Source: Candidatus Nitrotoga sp. BS (GTDB taxonomy: Bacteria; Pseudomonadota; Gammaproteobacteria; Burkholderiales; Gallionellaceae). From it: a stretch of DNA of 45,448 bases. The stretch is taken from contig NZ_CAKMLL010000027.1 in NCBI RefSeq assembly GCF_927797785.1, positions 1 to 45,448 on the forward strand, in the 5' to 3' direction. A program made the position numbers and the translations under genes. Below the pieces are notes generated by a model, which worked only from the letters and a program-made list of their open reading frames with translations, did no database searches and had not been told where the DNA came from. Shown piece after piece: positions 1-9,153 of the stretch (the first letter of the stretch is position 1; each line of letters opens with the position of its first letter).

Positions 1-67
1 AAGTGACAACATAACGGAGTGCATTATTTCAGGTCTCCTATTGACAACGCCACCAGTCTTTTTATTT

Positions 68-817
68 TTAAATTAATTTCCGCATTGTAGCAACTGCCAA
101 GCACAGATCATCCCACGCTTCTGCTTTTTGCAACGGGGTGTGTAGCAGAGAGGTCGGGTGGTAAGTGATGATGAGTGGAATGCCTTTCACCAAACCTTGA
201 GAGGATGAGCCGCGATAATCGAGTAGCTTGCCGCGCAAGTCAGACAAGGTTACGTCATACCCCAACAAGAAGGCGGCTGTTTCGCCCAGAGCCACGATTA
301 GCTTGGGCTGGATGAGTTGTATCTGGCGCTCCAGGTAAGGTCTGCATTGAGCAATCTCATTGGCTTCTGGCGTGCGATTATCAAGTGGGTAGCATTTAAG
401 AACGTTGGTAATGTAAACATTGTGGCCTCGTTTCAACTTAATTGCAGCCAGCATATTATCGAGCAACTTGCCGGATTGCCCCACGAACGGCTCACCTTGA
501 ACATCTTCGTCCGCACCCGGCCAATCGCCCACAAACAACCAGTCTGCCAACACATCTCCCATACCAAAAATCGTCTGCGTGCAGCTCGCACGCAGTTTGC
601 AAGCCGTGCAATTTTTCACCAATGCTTTTAACTCGGACAAGCTGTAACTGTCCAAAGTCTGCATGACTTCTTTTTCCACAACAGACTTGCTTGCCACTTG
701 CTCTGTTATAGATGGAGCCGCTACAGCCACTTGCTCAAGTACAGGTTTGGCTAGTCCGCGCCGTTTCCACTGTGGATAGAGATTGAGTTCGCGTAGTATT
801 GCTTCTTCTCGATTCAC
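68..817 (-). CDS. Type 4/5-like uracil-DNA glycosylase (Fe-S)
   Basis: A 249-residue protein predicted to excise uracil from DNA in base excision repair. The glycosylase core begins near residue 70 with C-x2-C (NCTACKLRASC), followed by VGDWPGADED and GEPFVGQSG, the uracil-pocket motifs of family 4 enzymes. Two later cysteines (LKCYP and AQCRPYL) complete the four ligands expected for a [4Fe-4S] cluster. The usual GEAPG reads GDWPG, a mild variant. The N-terminal ~65 residues (MNREEAILRELNLYPQW...) form an extension I associate with betaproteobacterial members. The start overlaps the rimI stop by 4 nt, so it is the last gene of a tsaB-rimI-udg unit. Confidence 0.9.
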   Translation of the reverse strand: MNREEAILRELNLYPQWKRRGLAKPVLEQVAVAAPSITEQVASKSVVEKEVMQTLDSYSLSELKALVKNCTACKLRASCTQTIFGMGDVLADWLFVGDWPGADEDVQGEPFVGQSGKLLDNMLAAIKLKRGHNVYITNVLKCYPLDNRTPEANEIAQCRPYLERQIQLIQPKLIVALGETAAFLLGYDVTLSDLRGKLLDYRGSSSQGLVKGIPLIITYHPTSLLHTPLQKAEAWDDLCLAVATMRKLI

Positions 818-1278
818 AGTAAATATTCCATCACGATTGCATCTTCGCGCCCATTGCCTGCTGAATAATAGCCATGGCGCATGCCAATTTTGCGAAACCC
901 GACATCACGATACAGTCCCAGCGCCGCTGCGTTGGAAGAACGCACTTCCAGTAACATGCGCCGCATGTTACAACCGCGCGCAACTTCCATTATTGCACCC
1001 AATAACTGACGGCCCAGCCCCTTGCGTTGATATTCGGCGACGATGCTGATATTAAGCAAATCTGCTTCATCCACTGCAAGCATAAGCACAACATAACCTA
1101 ATATTTCACCCTCTGCTTCATACACCTTACATACATAATTGCTTTTAAGCGCATCAGTAAAATTCCCGCAAGACCACGGATAAGGATGCACGCGTTGCTC
1201 AATGCATACTATCCCGGCCAGGTCTGCTGGATTCATATCGCGTAAAACGGTGTGATCAAGCAATTGGGGCAAACTCAT
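814..1278 (-). CDS. rimI: Ribosomal protein S18 alanine N-acetyltransferase
   Basis: A 154-residue GNAT-fold acetyltransferase expected to acetylate the N-terminal alanine of ribosomal protein S18 using acetyl-CoA. The acetyl-CoA pyrophosphate loop is visible as QRKGLG near residue 86, preceded by the strand LLNISIVAEY, and the C-terminal part has the typical N-AALGLYRDVGF motif. It sits directly downstream of tsaB with a 4 nt overlap at both ends, the standard proteobacterial tsaB-rimI pairing, which supports RimI over a generic GNAT protein. Substrate identity is inferred from family and context. Confidence 0.9.
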   Translation of the reverse strand: MSLPQLLDHTVLRDMNPADLAGIVCIEQRVHPYPWSCGNFTDALKSNYVCKVYEAEGEILGYVVLMLAVDEADLLNISIVAEYQRKGLGRQLLGAIMEVARGCNMRRMLLEVRSSNAAALGLYRDVGFRKIGMRHGYYSAGNGREDAIVMEYLL

Positions 1279-1946
1279 CGTTCGCTGGTTTTCAGCGCCA
1301 CCTTGTCGCGCAGATAAAACGGCATGGCTTGCGCCGCATCCATGCCTTGACCAGCGGCAAATAGTGGCGCAGCAAGTTCTGCAATAGCAATGGCCTGTGG
1401 CACCGCTTGGGCATCGCTGTCAGCAATTTGCCCAGCGTAGCGATTGTCTAATACAGCCCCATACATGGCAAAACCACTCCCTGTACCAAACCACCCAGAG
1501 TCCTGAACTTGCGGTGCCTGTTGCGGCAAACACAAATTCGGTTCACAAATCGTCACCCATGACCCAGCCCTTTTCTCATATACGGCATAATAAATCTCAT
1601 TCATGCGCGCATCCAGTGCAGCAATCACTTTATCGTGGCCTGTGGCTTGCGCCAATGCCTGCAGCGTACACACTCCCACCACCGGTAAATCCGCCCCCAG
1701 CGCCAATCCTTGCGTCACGCCACAGGCGATGCGCACGCCAGTGAAGGAACCCGGCCCTGCACCAAAAGCAATGCCATCTAATTCTGTGAGTTTAACCCCC
1801 GCTTCATGCAATAAATTATCCAGTATGCCTATTAACAATTCGGAATGGCGCTGCCCAACCCGCTCGCAGCGATTGACGACAACACCGTCTTGCCATAGTG
1901 CGATGGAACAATATTCAGTGGAAGTTTCCAACGCCAATATACGCAT
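1275..1946 (-). CDS. tsaB: tRNA threonylcarbamoyladenosine biosynthesis protein TsaB
   Basis: A 223-residue ASKHA-fold protein, the dimerisation partner of TsaD in the complex that makes t6A37 on ANN-decoding tRNAs. The start MRILALETSTEYCSIAL and the block FGAGPGSFTGVRIACG near residue 70 are diagnostic of TsaB. I chose the ATG giving MRIL at 1946; an in-frame TTG at 1955 and ATG at 1949 would add two or three residues, and the TTG has the better-spaced AAGG, so the exact start is uncertain. It is the first gene of tsaB-rimI-udg. The Sua5/YrdC-like gene at 9154-9783 could supply the other pathway step, but that protein looks YciO-type. Confidence 0.92.
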   Translation of the reverse strand: MRILALETSTEYCSIALWQDGVVVNRCERVGQRHSELLIGILDNLLHEAGVKLTELDGIAFGAGPGSFTGVRIACGVTQGLALGADLPVVGVCTLQALAQATGHDKVIAALDARMNEIYYAVYEKRAGSWVTICEPNLCLPQQAPQVQDSGWFGTGSGFAMYGAVLDNRYAGQIADSDAQAVPQAIAIAELAAPLFAAGQGMDAAQAMPFYLRDKVALKTSER

Positions 1947-2010
1947 CATTATCAAGCATTACCTTATTGAATAATATGTACTTAATTATTCCCGTTTAAG
2001 TGGAAATGAT

Positions 2011-2481
2011 TCAAACTAACAGTAGCGCGACAGCCTGCGCCGCAATACCTTCCCCGCGCCCGCTAAAGCCCATCTTTTCAGTGGTGGTCGCTTTCACATT
2101 CACAGCATTCACCGCTACGCCCAAATCAGCGGCAATATTTTCTACCATGCGCGGAATGTGCGGTGCCATCTTGGGTGCTTGTGCAATGATAGTGGCATCC
2201 AAATTGCCAATACGGAAACCAGCATTGGTCACCATACGTGCGACTTCGCGCAATAAAATGCGGCTATCAATATTTTTAAACTTGGCATCGTTATCTGAAA
2301 AGTGACGCCCGATATCGCCTAATGCTGCTGCACCCAGCAACGCATCACAGATGGCGTGCAACAAAACGTCCGCATCGGAATGGCCAAGCAACCCCTTGTC
2401 ATAGAATATCTCTACGCCACCAATAATTAACTTACGCCCCTCGACCAATTGATGAGCGTCAAAACCTTGTCCGATTCTCAT
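2011..2481 (-). CDS. ispF: 2-C-methyl-D-erythritol 2,4-cyclodiphosphate synthase
   Basis: A 156-residue enzyme of the non-mevalonate (MEP) isoprenoid pathway that cyclises CDP-ME 2-phosphate, releasing CMP. The zinc site is visible: the N-terminal [12 protein letters not shown] supplies Asp8 and His10, and [13 protein letters not shown] supplies the third histidine. The C-terminal block [18 protein letters not shown] is the CDP-binding signature. Length matches the family (about 155-160). Its start overlaps the ispD stop by 4 nt, giving translationally coupled ispDF. Dxr, an earlier enzyme of the same pathway, is encoded at 37.8-39.0 kb. Confidence 0.97.
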   Translation of the reverse strand: MRIGQGFDAHQLVEGRKLIIGGVEIFYDKGLLGHSDADVLLHAICDALLGAAALGDIGRHFSDNDAKFKNIDSRILLREVARMVTNAGFRIGNLDATIIAQAPKMAPHIPRMVENIAADLGVAVNAVNVKATTTEKMGFSGRGEGIAAQAVALLLV

Positions 2482-3164
2482 ATTTTTTTTCCTTGAGTTA
2501 ACAGCAATTCCGCCAACTCAATATCCTGCGGATAAGTTACTTTAAAATTGCTGAAGCTGCTTGTCACGAGCTTGGGATGGAACCCCAGCGCTTCGACTGC
2601 AGAGGCGTCATCCGTTACATTCGGGGCAATTTGTAGCGCCTGCAGCAATAGTCCAGCGCGAAACATTTGTGGAGTCTGCGCCTGCCAGACTCCCTCACGA
2701 CTCTCAGTATGCGCAATTCGGCATTCACCATCAGCACGCTTCAAAGTATCCGCCACCGGCACAGCAAGAATGCCGCCAACCTCATCGTCACGCAATGCTT
2801 CAATCAAACGTGCAAGCTGCTTATGGCTCAAACAAGGCCGTGCAGCATCATGTACCAGCAGCCAGTCATCGAGTTCAAGTTCCGCAGCCATTAATCCATT
2901 CAGCACACTCTCTGCGCGCGTTGCTCCACCACAAAATAGTTGCTGCAACTTATCGCCGAAAAGTGACCAGTCATAACTATGCCAGTGCGTGTCATCAGAC
3001 GCGAGTACTACAAAAACGATATCGACCTCCGGGTTGGCACACAAAGTTGCAAGCGTATGATAAATCATCGGATGTCCAGCCAGCGGCAGGTATTGTTTTG
3101 GTAACTCACTAACCATGCGAGAACCACAGCCAGCGGCGGGAACAAGTGCGAAAATTTTAGACAT
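2478..3164 (-). CDS. ispD: 2-C-methyl-D-erythritol 4-phosphate cytidylyltransferase
   Basis: A 228-residue MEP-pathway nucleotidyltransferase that joins CTP and MEP. The N-terminal signature [20 protein letters not shown] carries the glycine-rich loop, catalytic arginine and lysine; [10 protein letters not shown] and the later TDDASAVE are the second and third family motifs. Length is normal. First gene of the ispDF pair; upstream lies a 690 bp stretch without a recognisable gene, which must contain its promoter. Confidence 0.97.
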   Translation of the reverse strand: MSKIFALVPAAGCGSRMVSELPKQYLPLAGHPMIYHTLATLCANPEVDIVFVVLASDDTHWHSYDWSLFGDKLQQLFCGGATRAESVLNGLMAAELELDDWLLVHDAARPCLSHKQLARLIEALRDDEVGGILAVPVADTLKRADGECRIAHTESREGVWQAQTPQMFRAGLLLQALQIAPNVTDDASAVEALGFHPKLVTSSFSNFKVTYPQDIELAELLLTQGKKI

Positions 3165-3851
3165 TACTTGAAGGGAAAAACGGATATGTTCACTCAGACA
3201 GACTCATGACCAATACGAACTGCGTTTTGATCTATTTCAACGAAAGTAAGCATCAACTGGTTACCACCTATTCGGAACATTTTATCCTCTTCATTTCTCG
3301 ATGTACGTGTTTATTTTTTGACATATGGCTGTTGCACATACACCAGATTCGTAATTGAATAATGGAAGCCGCATTGCGTCATAAACTCAAAATCCTGCCA
3401 GTCTCTTTAATCTGCGCTAGTACTTGAAGGTAAAATGGCTAACGCTAGCCAGTGAGACATCCTTATAAAGTTCATCTATCACCAAAGTCTTGCTTTTGTT
3501 GTCAACCCGCTTCGCAGATGGCGATGTTACGTATCGTTGCTGATAGAGTAAAGAGGATAATATTGACTTCGCCGAAATCAACCTTTCGTCCTTTTCCTAG
3601 CCAATTTTATTGGCAATGATTTGACGATTTTTGATCCGACAAAAAAAGAAGTGTACTAACAACAAGAATAACTATAACTGCGATTTTGCCAGTCGAAAGA
3701 AACTGTTGCTAGCGGATAGCAGCCATCCGACTTAAAGAATCAAATTTTAAAACAAAGTGATAGTCTTGATCCGTATTAAACTCGAACAAAAAATCAATGG
3801 GTAAAACCAAAACCGATTTTGAACTTGCCTAAAATTGCCAAGAATAATTGC
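3165..3851. other. Unassigned intergenic region, 690 bp
   Basis: AT-rich stretch between ispD and the yqjK-like gene, both of which lie on the minus strand. I find no ORF with recognisable similarity, no tRNA and no clear terminator. Short inverted repeats occur (GGCTA...TAGCC near 3437-3451), but none is convincing as a regulatory structure. It is long for this gene-dense window and could hold decayed coding sequence or a small RNA. Confidence 0.6.
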
Positions 3852-4142
3852 TCACAAACCATACAACTTGCGCCTTACTGTAAGCGCCATTTTCCATGCC
3901 AACCACCCACGCTGGAACCATCTAATCGCAAATTTTGGACGAAACACAACAGAAAATAATACTAATCCCGCTAGTAATGCCGGATGACGTTTTAGATAAT
4001 GTGTGACCAGCAAACCTTTGTCTACTACCGCCAAAGGTCCTCGCCAAGGTGCCGAAGCCTGTGCCAACTCTGTGCGTTGACGCTCTATTTTGGCTACCAG
4101 CGAGGCTTTCCTTTCCTCCAATCTAATCAATTTCGCGTTCAT
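3852..4142 (-). CDS. YqjK-like small envelope protein
   Basis: A 96-residue basic protein with an N-terminal helix rich in Glu/Arg/Lys (LIRLEERKASLVAKIERQR), likely coiled, then a hydrophobic segment HPALLAGLVLFSVVF around residues 53-68 and a basic, Trp-rich tail. The pattern and its position after YqjD- and YqjE-like genes match the YqjK family (function unknown). The start overlaps the stop of the yqjE-like gene by 4 nt. Assignment relies mostly on gene order and general character. Confidence 0.6.
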   Translation of the reverse strand: MNAKLIRLEERKASLVAKIERQRTELAQASAPWRGPLAVVDKGLLVTHYLKRHPALLAGLVLFSVVFRPKFAIRWFQRGWLAWKMALTVRRKLYGL

Positions 4143-4546
4143 CTCGGTGGAGGAGCCAACTGTTCACGGTCTTTTGACAATTCCGCAAGGCTGGTCGAAA
4201 ACAATTTTGGTTTAGCCTGAGCTTTGCCAAGTGCTACCCGCGAAGAAAATATCGCTACCAGCAGAAACAAGAACGCCAATATGCACAAGGCCAACAAACG
4301 GTGAGTATCCCAAAAAACCACTACTACAAATATCGTAATTAATCCGATACTCATAGCGGCACAAAATAACGCGATCAGAGCCCACAACAGGATGGAACTT
4401 AGCCATATCCGTTGTTCCTCGATCTCGTTGGATAGGAGCTCTAATCTCGTGCGACCGATCCCCAGCAATGTGGCGGCCAATGTTTTCAGTGAACCAAACA
4501 GCCCAGTTTGTTGGCCTGAGACAGAATCCCGCGATTCAGGATTCAT
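4139..4546 (-). CDS. Phage-holin-superfamily / YqjE-like membrane protein
   Basis: A 135-residue membrane protein. After the soluble start (MNPESRDSVSGQQTGLFGSL) comes an amphipathic helix with TRLELLSNEIEEQR, then two strongly hydrophobic helices, roughly residues 54-78 and 84-104, and a polar tail. This is the layout of the YqjE family of inner-membrane proteins of unknown function. I use the ATG at 4546; a longer reading frame to 4621 would add a Ser-rich stretch overlapping the upstream gene and is unlikely. Middle gene of a yqjD-yqjE-yqjK-like operon. Confidence 0.7.
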   Translation of the reverse strand: MNPESRDSVSGQQTGLFGSLKTLAATLLGIGRTRLELLSNEIEEQRIWLSSILLWALIALFCAAMSIGLITIFVVVVFWDTHRLLALCILAFLFLLVAIFSSRVALGKAQAKPKLFSTSLAELSKDREQLAPPPR

Positions 4547-4554
4547 ATGCGGAC

Positions 4555-4884
4555 TCAGCGACGTGAAATCAGTGCGCCAAGAAGAATACCAACTGCTGCT
4601 GCAACTCCTATGGCCTGCCATGGATTAACATGTACGTAGTCATCCGTGGCTGTAGCGACAGCTCGAGTTTTTTCCATCACCGCCACTTGAGCATCGGCCA
4701 TCCGAACCTTGGCTGCTTGCAATGACTCACCAATCTTGGCGCGAGCAGCCGTAATGCGTTCCCCCGTCTGATTTGCAGTTGCTTTCAGCAGTTCTTCAGC
4801 ATCTGCCACCACTGTTTTCACGTCGTCCATTAGTTTCTCCTTTGAAATATCCACTGTTGATGTTGTTGCTCCTAGCTTGCCCAT
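4555..4884 (-). CDS. DUF883 family protein (YqjD/ElaB-like)
   Basis: A 109-residue protein with a long amphipathic helical N-terminal part (ISKEKLMDDVKTVVADAEEL...) and a single C-terminal membrane segment, DDYVHVNPWQAIGVAAAVGI followed by LLGALISRR. The HVNPWQ-glycine-rich TM end is the hallmark of YqjD/ElaB/YgaM proteins, tail-anchored inner-membrane proteins that associate with ribosomes in Escherichia coli. Start at 4884 is favoured by AAGGAA eight bases upstream; an in-frame start at 4914 lacks one. First gene of the trio. Confidence 0.85.
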   Translation of the reverse strand: MGKLGATTSTVDISKEKLMDDVKTVVADAEELLKATANQTGERITAARAKIGESLQAAKVRMADAQVAVMEKTRAVATATDDYVHVNPWQAIGVAAAVGILLGALISRR

Positions 4885-5072
4885 TATAAAGTTCCTTTCG
4901 TTAAGAAGCACCATTTACTTGTTTTACTATAACAATCTAAGCTGAGCAAATCAAGCCACACCTTTGAACCCCATACAATGCAGACTGAAAAAACACATCT
5001 ATCCAATTTCAATTAGAGTATATTTGAATCGACATCTTGCTTGATATTTTCTGTTAATTTTGAGATCAATAA

Positions 5073-5852
5073 TTACCTGCGTTGCCGCACTGCCTCGAAC
5101 AGACATACAGCAGTGGCCACAGCAACATTTAATGATTCACTGCACCCAGGCATAGGGATGCTGATGTGTCGGTTGATCACTGCCAACAAGCCTTCAGACA
5201 TCCCGGCTCCCTCATTCCCAAGAACAAAAGCAATATTGCCACGCAGATCGCAGTCATACAGGCTGCTGTTTGCACTAACGACAGTAGCAAACGCCTTTCC
5301 TTGGAATCCTGTAACCATGGCGAGCAAATCAATTGATTCATAAATACTCAACACAAAATGTCCACCCATCCCAGCACGCAGCACTTTGGGTGACCATACA
5401 TCGGTGCAGCTCTTCGACAAAAATACTGCATCGCAACCCGCTGCAGCAGCGGAACGCAAAATGGAGCCAAGATTGCCAGGATCCTGAATGTCTTCCAGCA
5501 ACAAACAAAAGCTGGCATGCACTGATGAGCTTGGAATTTGAGGTATTTTAATCAGGGCGAGAATACAACTGGGTGTTTTGAGCTCTGACAGTTCAGCAAA
5601 CAAACTATCGTCCAATTGCGATATCGGCACATCAGGAAATTTGTTCAGTAACTCCCCCACTTCGCGGTTTTTCACTGCCGCTTCCGTCACCAACAAGTGC
5701 TGGGGTTGCTGATTACCGGACGAATGATAAGCTTGAAGTAGATGCGCCCCTTCTAATAACGTTTGCTGAGCCTTGCGGCGTTGACGTGCCGAACTGGCCA
5801 CCTTGAGCAGCTCTTTAAAGAAAGGGTTACTATGCGAACTGATGTATTTCAT
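5073..5852 (-). CDS. TrmH/SpoU-family RNA 2'-O-methyltransferase
   Basis: A 259-residue SPOUT-class SAM-dependent methyltransferase acting on tRNA or rRNA ribose 2'-OH. All three family motifs are present: LEDIQDPGNLGSILRSA (motif 1 with the Asn/Arg pair), FVLGNEGAGMSEGLL (motif 2) and IPMPGCSESLNVAVATAV (motif 3, cofactor-binding trefoil knot). The N-terminal ~100 residues look like the L30e/L7Ae-type SpoU substrate-binding domain. The exact RNA target cannot be read from the sequence. Confidence 0.9.
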   Translation of the reverse strand: MKYISSHSNPFFKELLKVASSARQRRKAQQTLLEGAHLLQAYHSSGNQQPQHLLVTEAAVKNREVGELLNKFPDVPISQLDDSLFAELSELKTPSCILALIKIPQIPSSSVHASFCLLLEDIQDPGNLGSILRSAAAAGCDAVFLSKSCTDVWSPKVLRAGMGGHFVLSIYESIDLLAMVTGFQGKAFATVVSANSSLYDCDLRGNIAFVLGNEGAGMSEGLLAVINRHISIPMPGCSESLNVAVATAVCLFEAVRQRR

Positions 5853-5873
5853 TGTTCAGCTTGCACTCAAAAT

Positions 5874-6464
5874 TCATGCTTCATCGTGCTCCAGCAAGTT
5901 ACTCATTTCTTCTAGCGGTGGTAGTTCTTGCAACGAACGCAAATTAAGATCGTCTAGCAATTGTTTAGTGGTAGCGAACAATTCTGGTTTACCGGGAGTA
6001 TCGCGCGTGCCGACTACATCTATCCAACTGCGCGCTTCCAAGGTCTTCAGAATTTGCGAGGAGACTGCTACACCGCGAATCTCTTCGATATCACCACGCG
6101 TTACTGGTTGACGATAGACAATAATTGCGAGTGTTTCCATAACTGCGCGCGAATAGCGCGGTGGTTTCTGCGGACTGAGGCGATCTAAATAGGGTTGCAT
6201 TTCTGGACATGCGCGAAACCGCCAGCCATTAGCCACTCGATTGAGCTCCACACCGCTGGTTGCGTACTCCTGTGCTAATTGTTCCAGTATATTTTCTATA
6301 ATATGGTTTTCTACCGGCGCATCACTAAGTTTTTTCAGCTCCGTTAGTAACAGTGGTTCTGGAGTAGTCAACAGTGCAACTTCTATTATTTTCTTGAGTT
6401 GCAGCGCATTAATTTGTGCAGCGGCTTTTTTATTCAGCGGTAAAGCTTCGGCTTGCCCGGACAT
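5874..6464 (-). CDS. scpB: Segregation and condensation protein B
   Basis: A 196-residue winged-helix kleisin-associated subunit of the SMC-ScpAB condensin-like complex. Typical motifs are the C-terminal wing block YSRAVMETLAIIVYRQPVTR, then GDIEEIRGVAVSSQILKTLE and ELFATTKQLLDDLNL. I chose the ATG at 6464 (MSGQAEALPLNKK); the frame stays open to 6533, but that part lies wholly within scpA. The chosen start still overlaps the scpA 3' end by 35 nt, suggesting translational coupling. Confidence 0.92.
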   Translation of the reverse strand: MSGQAEALPLNKKAAAQINALQLKKIIEVALLTTPEPLLLTELKKLSDAPVENHIIENILEQLAQEYATSGVELNRVANGWRFRACPEMQPYLDRLSPQKPPRYSRAVMETLAIIVYRQPVTRGDIEEIRGVAVSSQILKTLEARSWIDVVGTRDTPGKPELFATTKQLLDDLNLRSLQELPPLEEMSNLLEHDEA

Positions 6465-7233
6465 AAATGTTTCCCAATGTTTCAGTTTGCGTAATTTCGA
6501 CCAATGTCTCCTTGGCCAATTCCAGAATTGCAATAAAAGCGACTACTAGTGGCGCAATACCAGCGCTCGCTTCAAACAGATTCTCAAATACTTCAAACTC
6601 GCCGTGCCGCAACTGGCGCAATACACGCGTCATTTGTTCGCGTACCGAAAGCTCCTCACGCCGCACCCTGTGGTGAGTATTCACTTTTGCACGCGCCAGC
6701 AGCAGCAGCCAGGCTTGGCGCAAATCTTCCACAGTAATATTTGGCAATCGCTGCTCTTCAACACGTTCGATCAGGACTTGAACCAACTCAAAATCACGCC
6801 CAGCTTGCGGCAATTCGTTCAGTTTCTGCGCGGCAAGCTTCATCTGCTCGTATTCCAGCAAGCGGCGCATCAGCTCGACTCGCGGATCTTCCTCTCCCGC
6901 ATCCAGAGGCTTGGTCGACTGCGGCAGCAACATGCGTGATTTAATCTCAATCAGTACCGCTGCCATTAGCAAATACTCGGCGGCCAATTCTAAGCGGTTG
7001 CGCTGCATGATCTCAATATAGACCATGTATTGTTGCGTCAACTGTGCCATCGGTATATCGAGCACATTCAAATTGTGCTTGCGAATCAGGTACAGCAACA
7101 AGTCCAGCGGCCCCTGAAAAGTCTCAAGAACAATTTCCAATGCATCAGGCGGAATGTACAGGTCATGTGGCATCTCCATCAGCGGTTGGCCATGGATATG
7201 AACATCGTGCGAGTTAACCAGAGACTGCTCCAA
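6430..7233 (-). CDS. scpA: Segregation and condensation protein A (kleisin)
   Basis: A 267-residue kleisin that bridges SMC heads. The N-terminal signature FQGPLDLLLYLIRKHNLNVL is unmistakable and is followed by DIPMAQLTQQYMVYI; the C-terminal part is predicted to be the winged helix contacting the SMC head. The frame begins with TTG at 7233, with AGG nine bases upstream; the first ATG downstream (MEMPHDLYIPP) would cost 18 residues but keep all family motifs, so the start is open. Upstream of and overlapping scpB. Confidence 0.93.
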   Translation of the reverse strand: MEQSLVNSHDVHIHGQPLMEMPHDLYIPPDALEIVLETFQGPLDLLLYLIRKHNLNVLDIPMAQLTQQYMVYIEIMQRNRLELAAEYLLMAAVLIEIKSRMLLPQSTKPLDAGEEDPRVELMRRLLEYEQMKLAAQKLNELPQAGRDFELVQVLIERVEEQRLPNITVEDLRQAWLLLLARAKVNTHHRVRREELSVREQMTRVLRQLRHGEFEVFENLFEASAGIAPLVVAFIAILELAKETLVEITQTETLGNIYVRASRSFTAE

Positions 7234-7286
7234 AATATTTACCTGTTATGCCAGTATCGATCAGTCAGGTCTATCTTTCGTCTTGT

Positions 7287-8489
7287 TTAGCTGTAACCCA
7301 GACCCATCGCCTCACGCACATCACGCATTGTCTCGGTCGCCAGCTTGCGCGCTTTCTCACAACCATCAGAGATAATGTCGCGCACCAGTACAGGATCGTC
7401 CAGATAGAGCTGAACCCGCTCGCGCATGGGGGTTTGTTCAGCCAGCACTGCATCTATCACTGGTTGTTTGCATTCGATACAACCTATGTGCGCGCTCGTA
7501 CAGCCTTGTTGCACCCAGTGCTTGGTATCTTTATTGGAATACACCTGATGTAACTGCCACACTGGGCACTTATCTGGATTTCCCACATCGGTACGACGTA
7601 TCCGCGCCGGATCGGTCGGCATGGTGCGAATTTTCTTGGTTACACTCGCTTCGTCCTCGCGCAGACTGATTGTGTTGTTGTAGGATTTTGACATTTTCTG
7701 TCCGTCTAGCCCGGGCATTTTAGAAGCCGCAGTTAGCATGGCCTGCGGCTCCAACAAAATTATTTTTCCACCGCCTTCAAGATAGCCTAACAGGCGTTCG
7801 CGCTCGTCTATGCTTAGACTTTGCGGTTCGTCGAGTAATGATTTGGCAGATTGCAGCGCCTCATCGTCACCTTGCTCCTGATAGCGAGTACGCAACTCGT
7901 TATACGACTTTGCTTTCTTGCTTCCCAGCTTTTTGACGGCAGCTTTGGCTTTATCTTCGAAACCCGATTCGCGCCCATAAATATGGTTGAAACGACGCGC
8001 AATTTCGCGCGTGAACTCAATGTGTGGCACCTGATCTTCACCTACTGGCACTTGGGTGGCACGGTAAATAAGAATATCTGCACTTTGTAATAGCGGATAG
8101 CCGAGAAAACCGTATGTACCTAAATCTTTCTCTGACAGTTTTTCCTGCTGATCTTTATACGTCGGCACACGTTCCAGCCAACCCCGCGGCGTGATCATAG
8201 ACAGCAACAAATGTAACTCAGCGTGCTCTGGCACCTTGGATTGGATGAACAACGTGGCTCGAGCTGGGTCAACTCCTACAGCCAGCCAGTCAATAACCAT
8301 ATCCCATACACTTTGCTCAATAATCTGAGGGGTATCGTAATGCGTGGTCAGCGCATGCCAGTCGGCAACAAAAAAAAAGCATTCATATTTTTGCTGCATC
8401 TCCACCCAATTTTTCAACACGCCATGGTAATGCCCAAGGTGCAAACTACCCGTGGGCCTCATTCCAGATAACACTCGATCAACCAGCAT
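7287..8489 (-). CDS. trpS: Tryptophan--tRNA ligase
   Basis: A 400-residue class I aminoacyl-tRNA synthetase. The ATP-binding HIGH motif appears as HLGHY near residue 18 within SGMRPTGSLHLGHYHGVL, and the KMSKS loop as GQKMSKSYNNTISL around residue 265. It is longer than the ~335-residue Escherichia coli enzyme because of an inserted region of about 60 residues between the Rossmann halves (around residues 195-250, DEALQSAKSLLDEPQSLSID), a form I associate with betaproteobacteria. Only nine bases separate it from the upstream M50 protease gene. Confidence 0.97.
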   Translation of the reverse strand: MLVDRVLSGMRPTGSLHLGHYHGVLKNWVEMQQKYECFFFVADWHALTTHYDTPQIIEQSVWDMVIDWLAVGVDPARATLFIQSKVPEHAELHLLLSMITPRGWLERVPTYKDQQEKLSEKDLGTYGFLGYPLLQSADILIYRATQVPVGEDQVPHIEFTREIARRFNHIYGRESGFEDKAKAAVKKLGSKKAKSYNELRTRYQEQGDDEALQSAKSLLDEPQSLSIDERERLLGYLEGGGKIILLEPQAMLTAASKMPGLDGQKMSKSYNNTISLREDEASVTKKIRTMPTDPARIRRTDVGNPDKCPVWQLHQVYSNKDTKHWVQQGCTSAHIGCIECKQPVIDAVLAEQTPMRERVQLYLDDPVLVRDIISDGCEKARKLATETMRDVREAMGLGYS

Positions 8490-8498
8490 AGCTTTATA

Positions 8499-9146
8499 TT
8501 ACAGTCCAATAATAGAATTAATTAACAGGATAAGCCCGACTACAGGCGGCCCCAATATCCAGCCGAGAACAGGCGAAATCGCAAGAGCGATCAGTATGAA
8601 TATACCATAGGGCTCAACTCTCTCCAGAATGGTGGCCTGCCGATGTGGCAGCAGGCTAACGGCCACACGCCCACCATCCAAAGGTGGTAATGGCAGCAAA
8701 TTCAGCACCATTAAAATAATATTTATTTTAATGCCGATCTGTGCCATTTCCAGCAATGGCGAGGCAAAATAATTTGTTGGTAACATCAATGCGAGTTTGG
8801 CCATCATCGCCCATAGTAGGGCCATGAACAAGTTGGCAAGCGGACCAGCTAGCGCCACCCAAAGCATATCTTGCTTGGGACGGCGTAGAGCGGCAAAGTT
8901 CACAGGCACGGGCTTGGCCCAACCAAATAAGATTCCGCCCATCGTTAGCGTCAGTATCGGTAACAATATAGTACCGACAGGATCAATGTGGCGAATGGGA
9001 TTCAAACTGATACGCCCCTGCTGATAAGCAGTCATATCCCCGAAATGTCGTGCCACATAGCCATGCGCCGCCTCATGCAAGGTAATTGCAAATAAAATCG
9101 GAATGGCTGCAATGGCAATGGTTTGTATTAATTGCTCAATCTGCAT
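8499..9146 (-). CDS. Site-2 protease family (M50) membrane metalloprotease
   Basis: A 215-residue polytopic membrane protein of the compact M50B group without PDZ domains. The zinc motif HEAAH lies in transmembrane helix 1 (ITLHEAAHGYVARHFGD, near residue 24), and the third ligand region is NLLPLPPLDGGRVAVSLLP near residue 150. Five to six hydrophobic helices are apparent. It is distinct from the PDZ-containing RseP at 36.5-37.8 kb. The substrate is unknown. It lies between trpS and a yciO-like gene in a tightly packed row. Confidence 0.9.
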   Translation of the reverse strand: MQIEQLIQTIAIAAIPILFAITLHEAAHGYVARHFGDMTAYQQGRISLNPIRHIDPVGTILLPILTLTMGGILFGWAKPVPVNFAALRRPKQDMLWVALAGPLANLFMALLWAMMAKLALMLPTNYFASPLLEMAQIGIKINIILMVLNLLPLPPLDGGRVAVSLLPHRQATILERVEPYGIFILIALAISPVLGWILGPPVVGLILLINSIIGL

Positions 9147-9153
9147 TTATTAT

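Noticed and set aside
2561-3112. 183-residue plus-strand frame antisense to ispD
   Set aside because: It lies wholly opposite a strongly supported gene, and its sequence matches no family.
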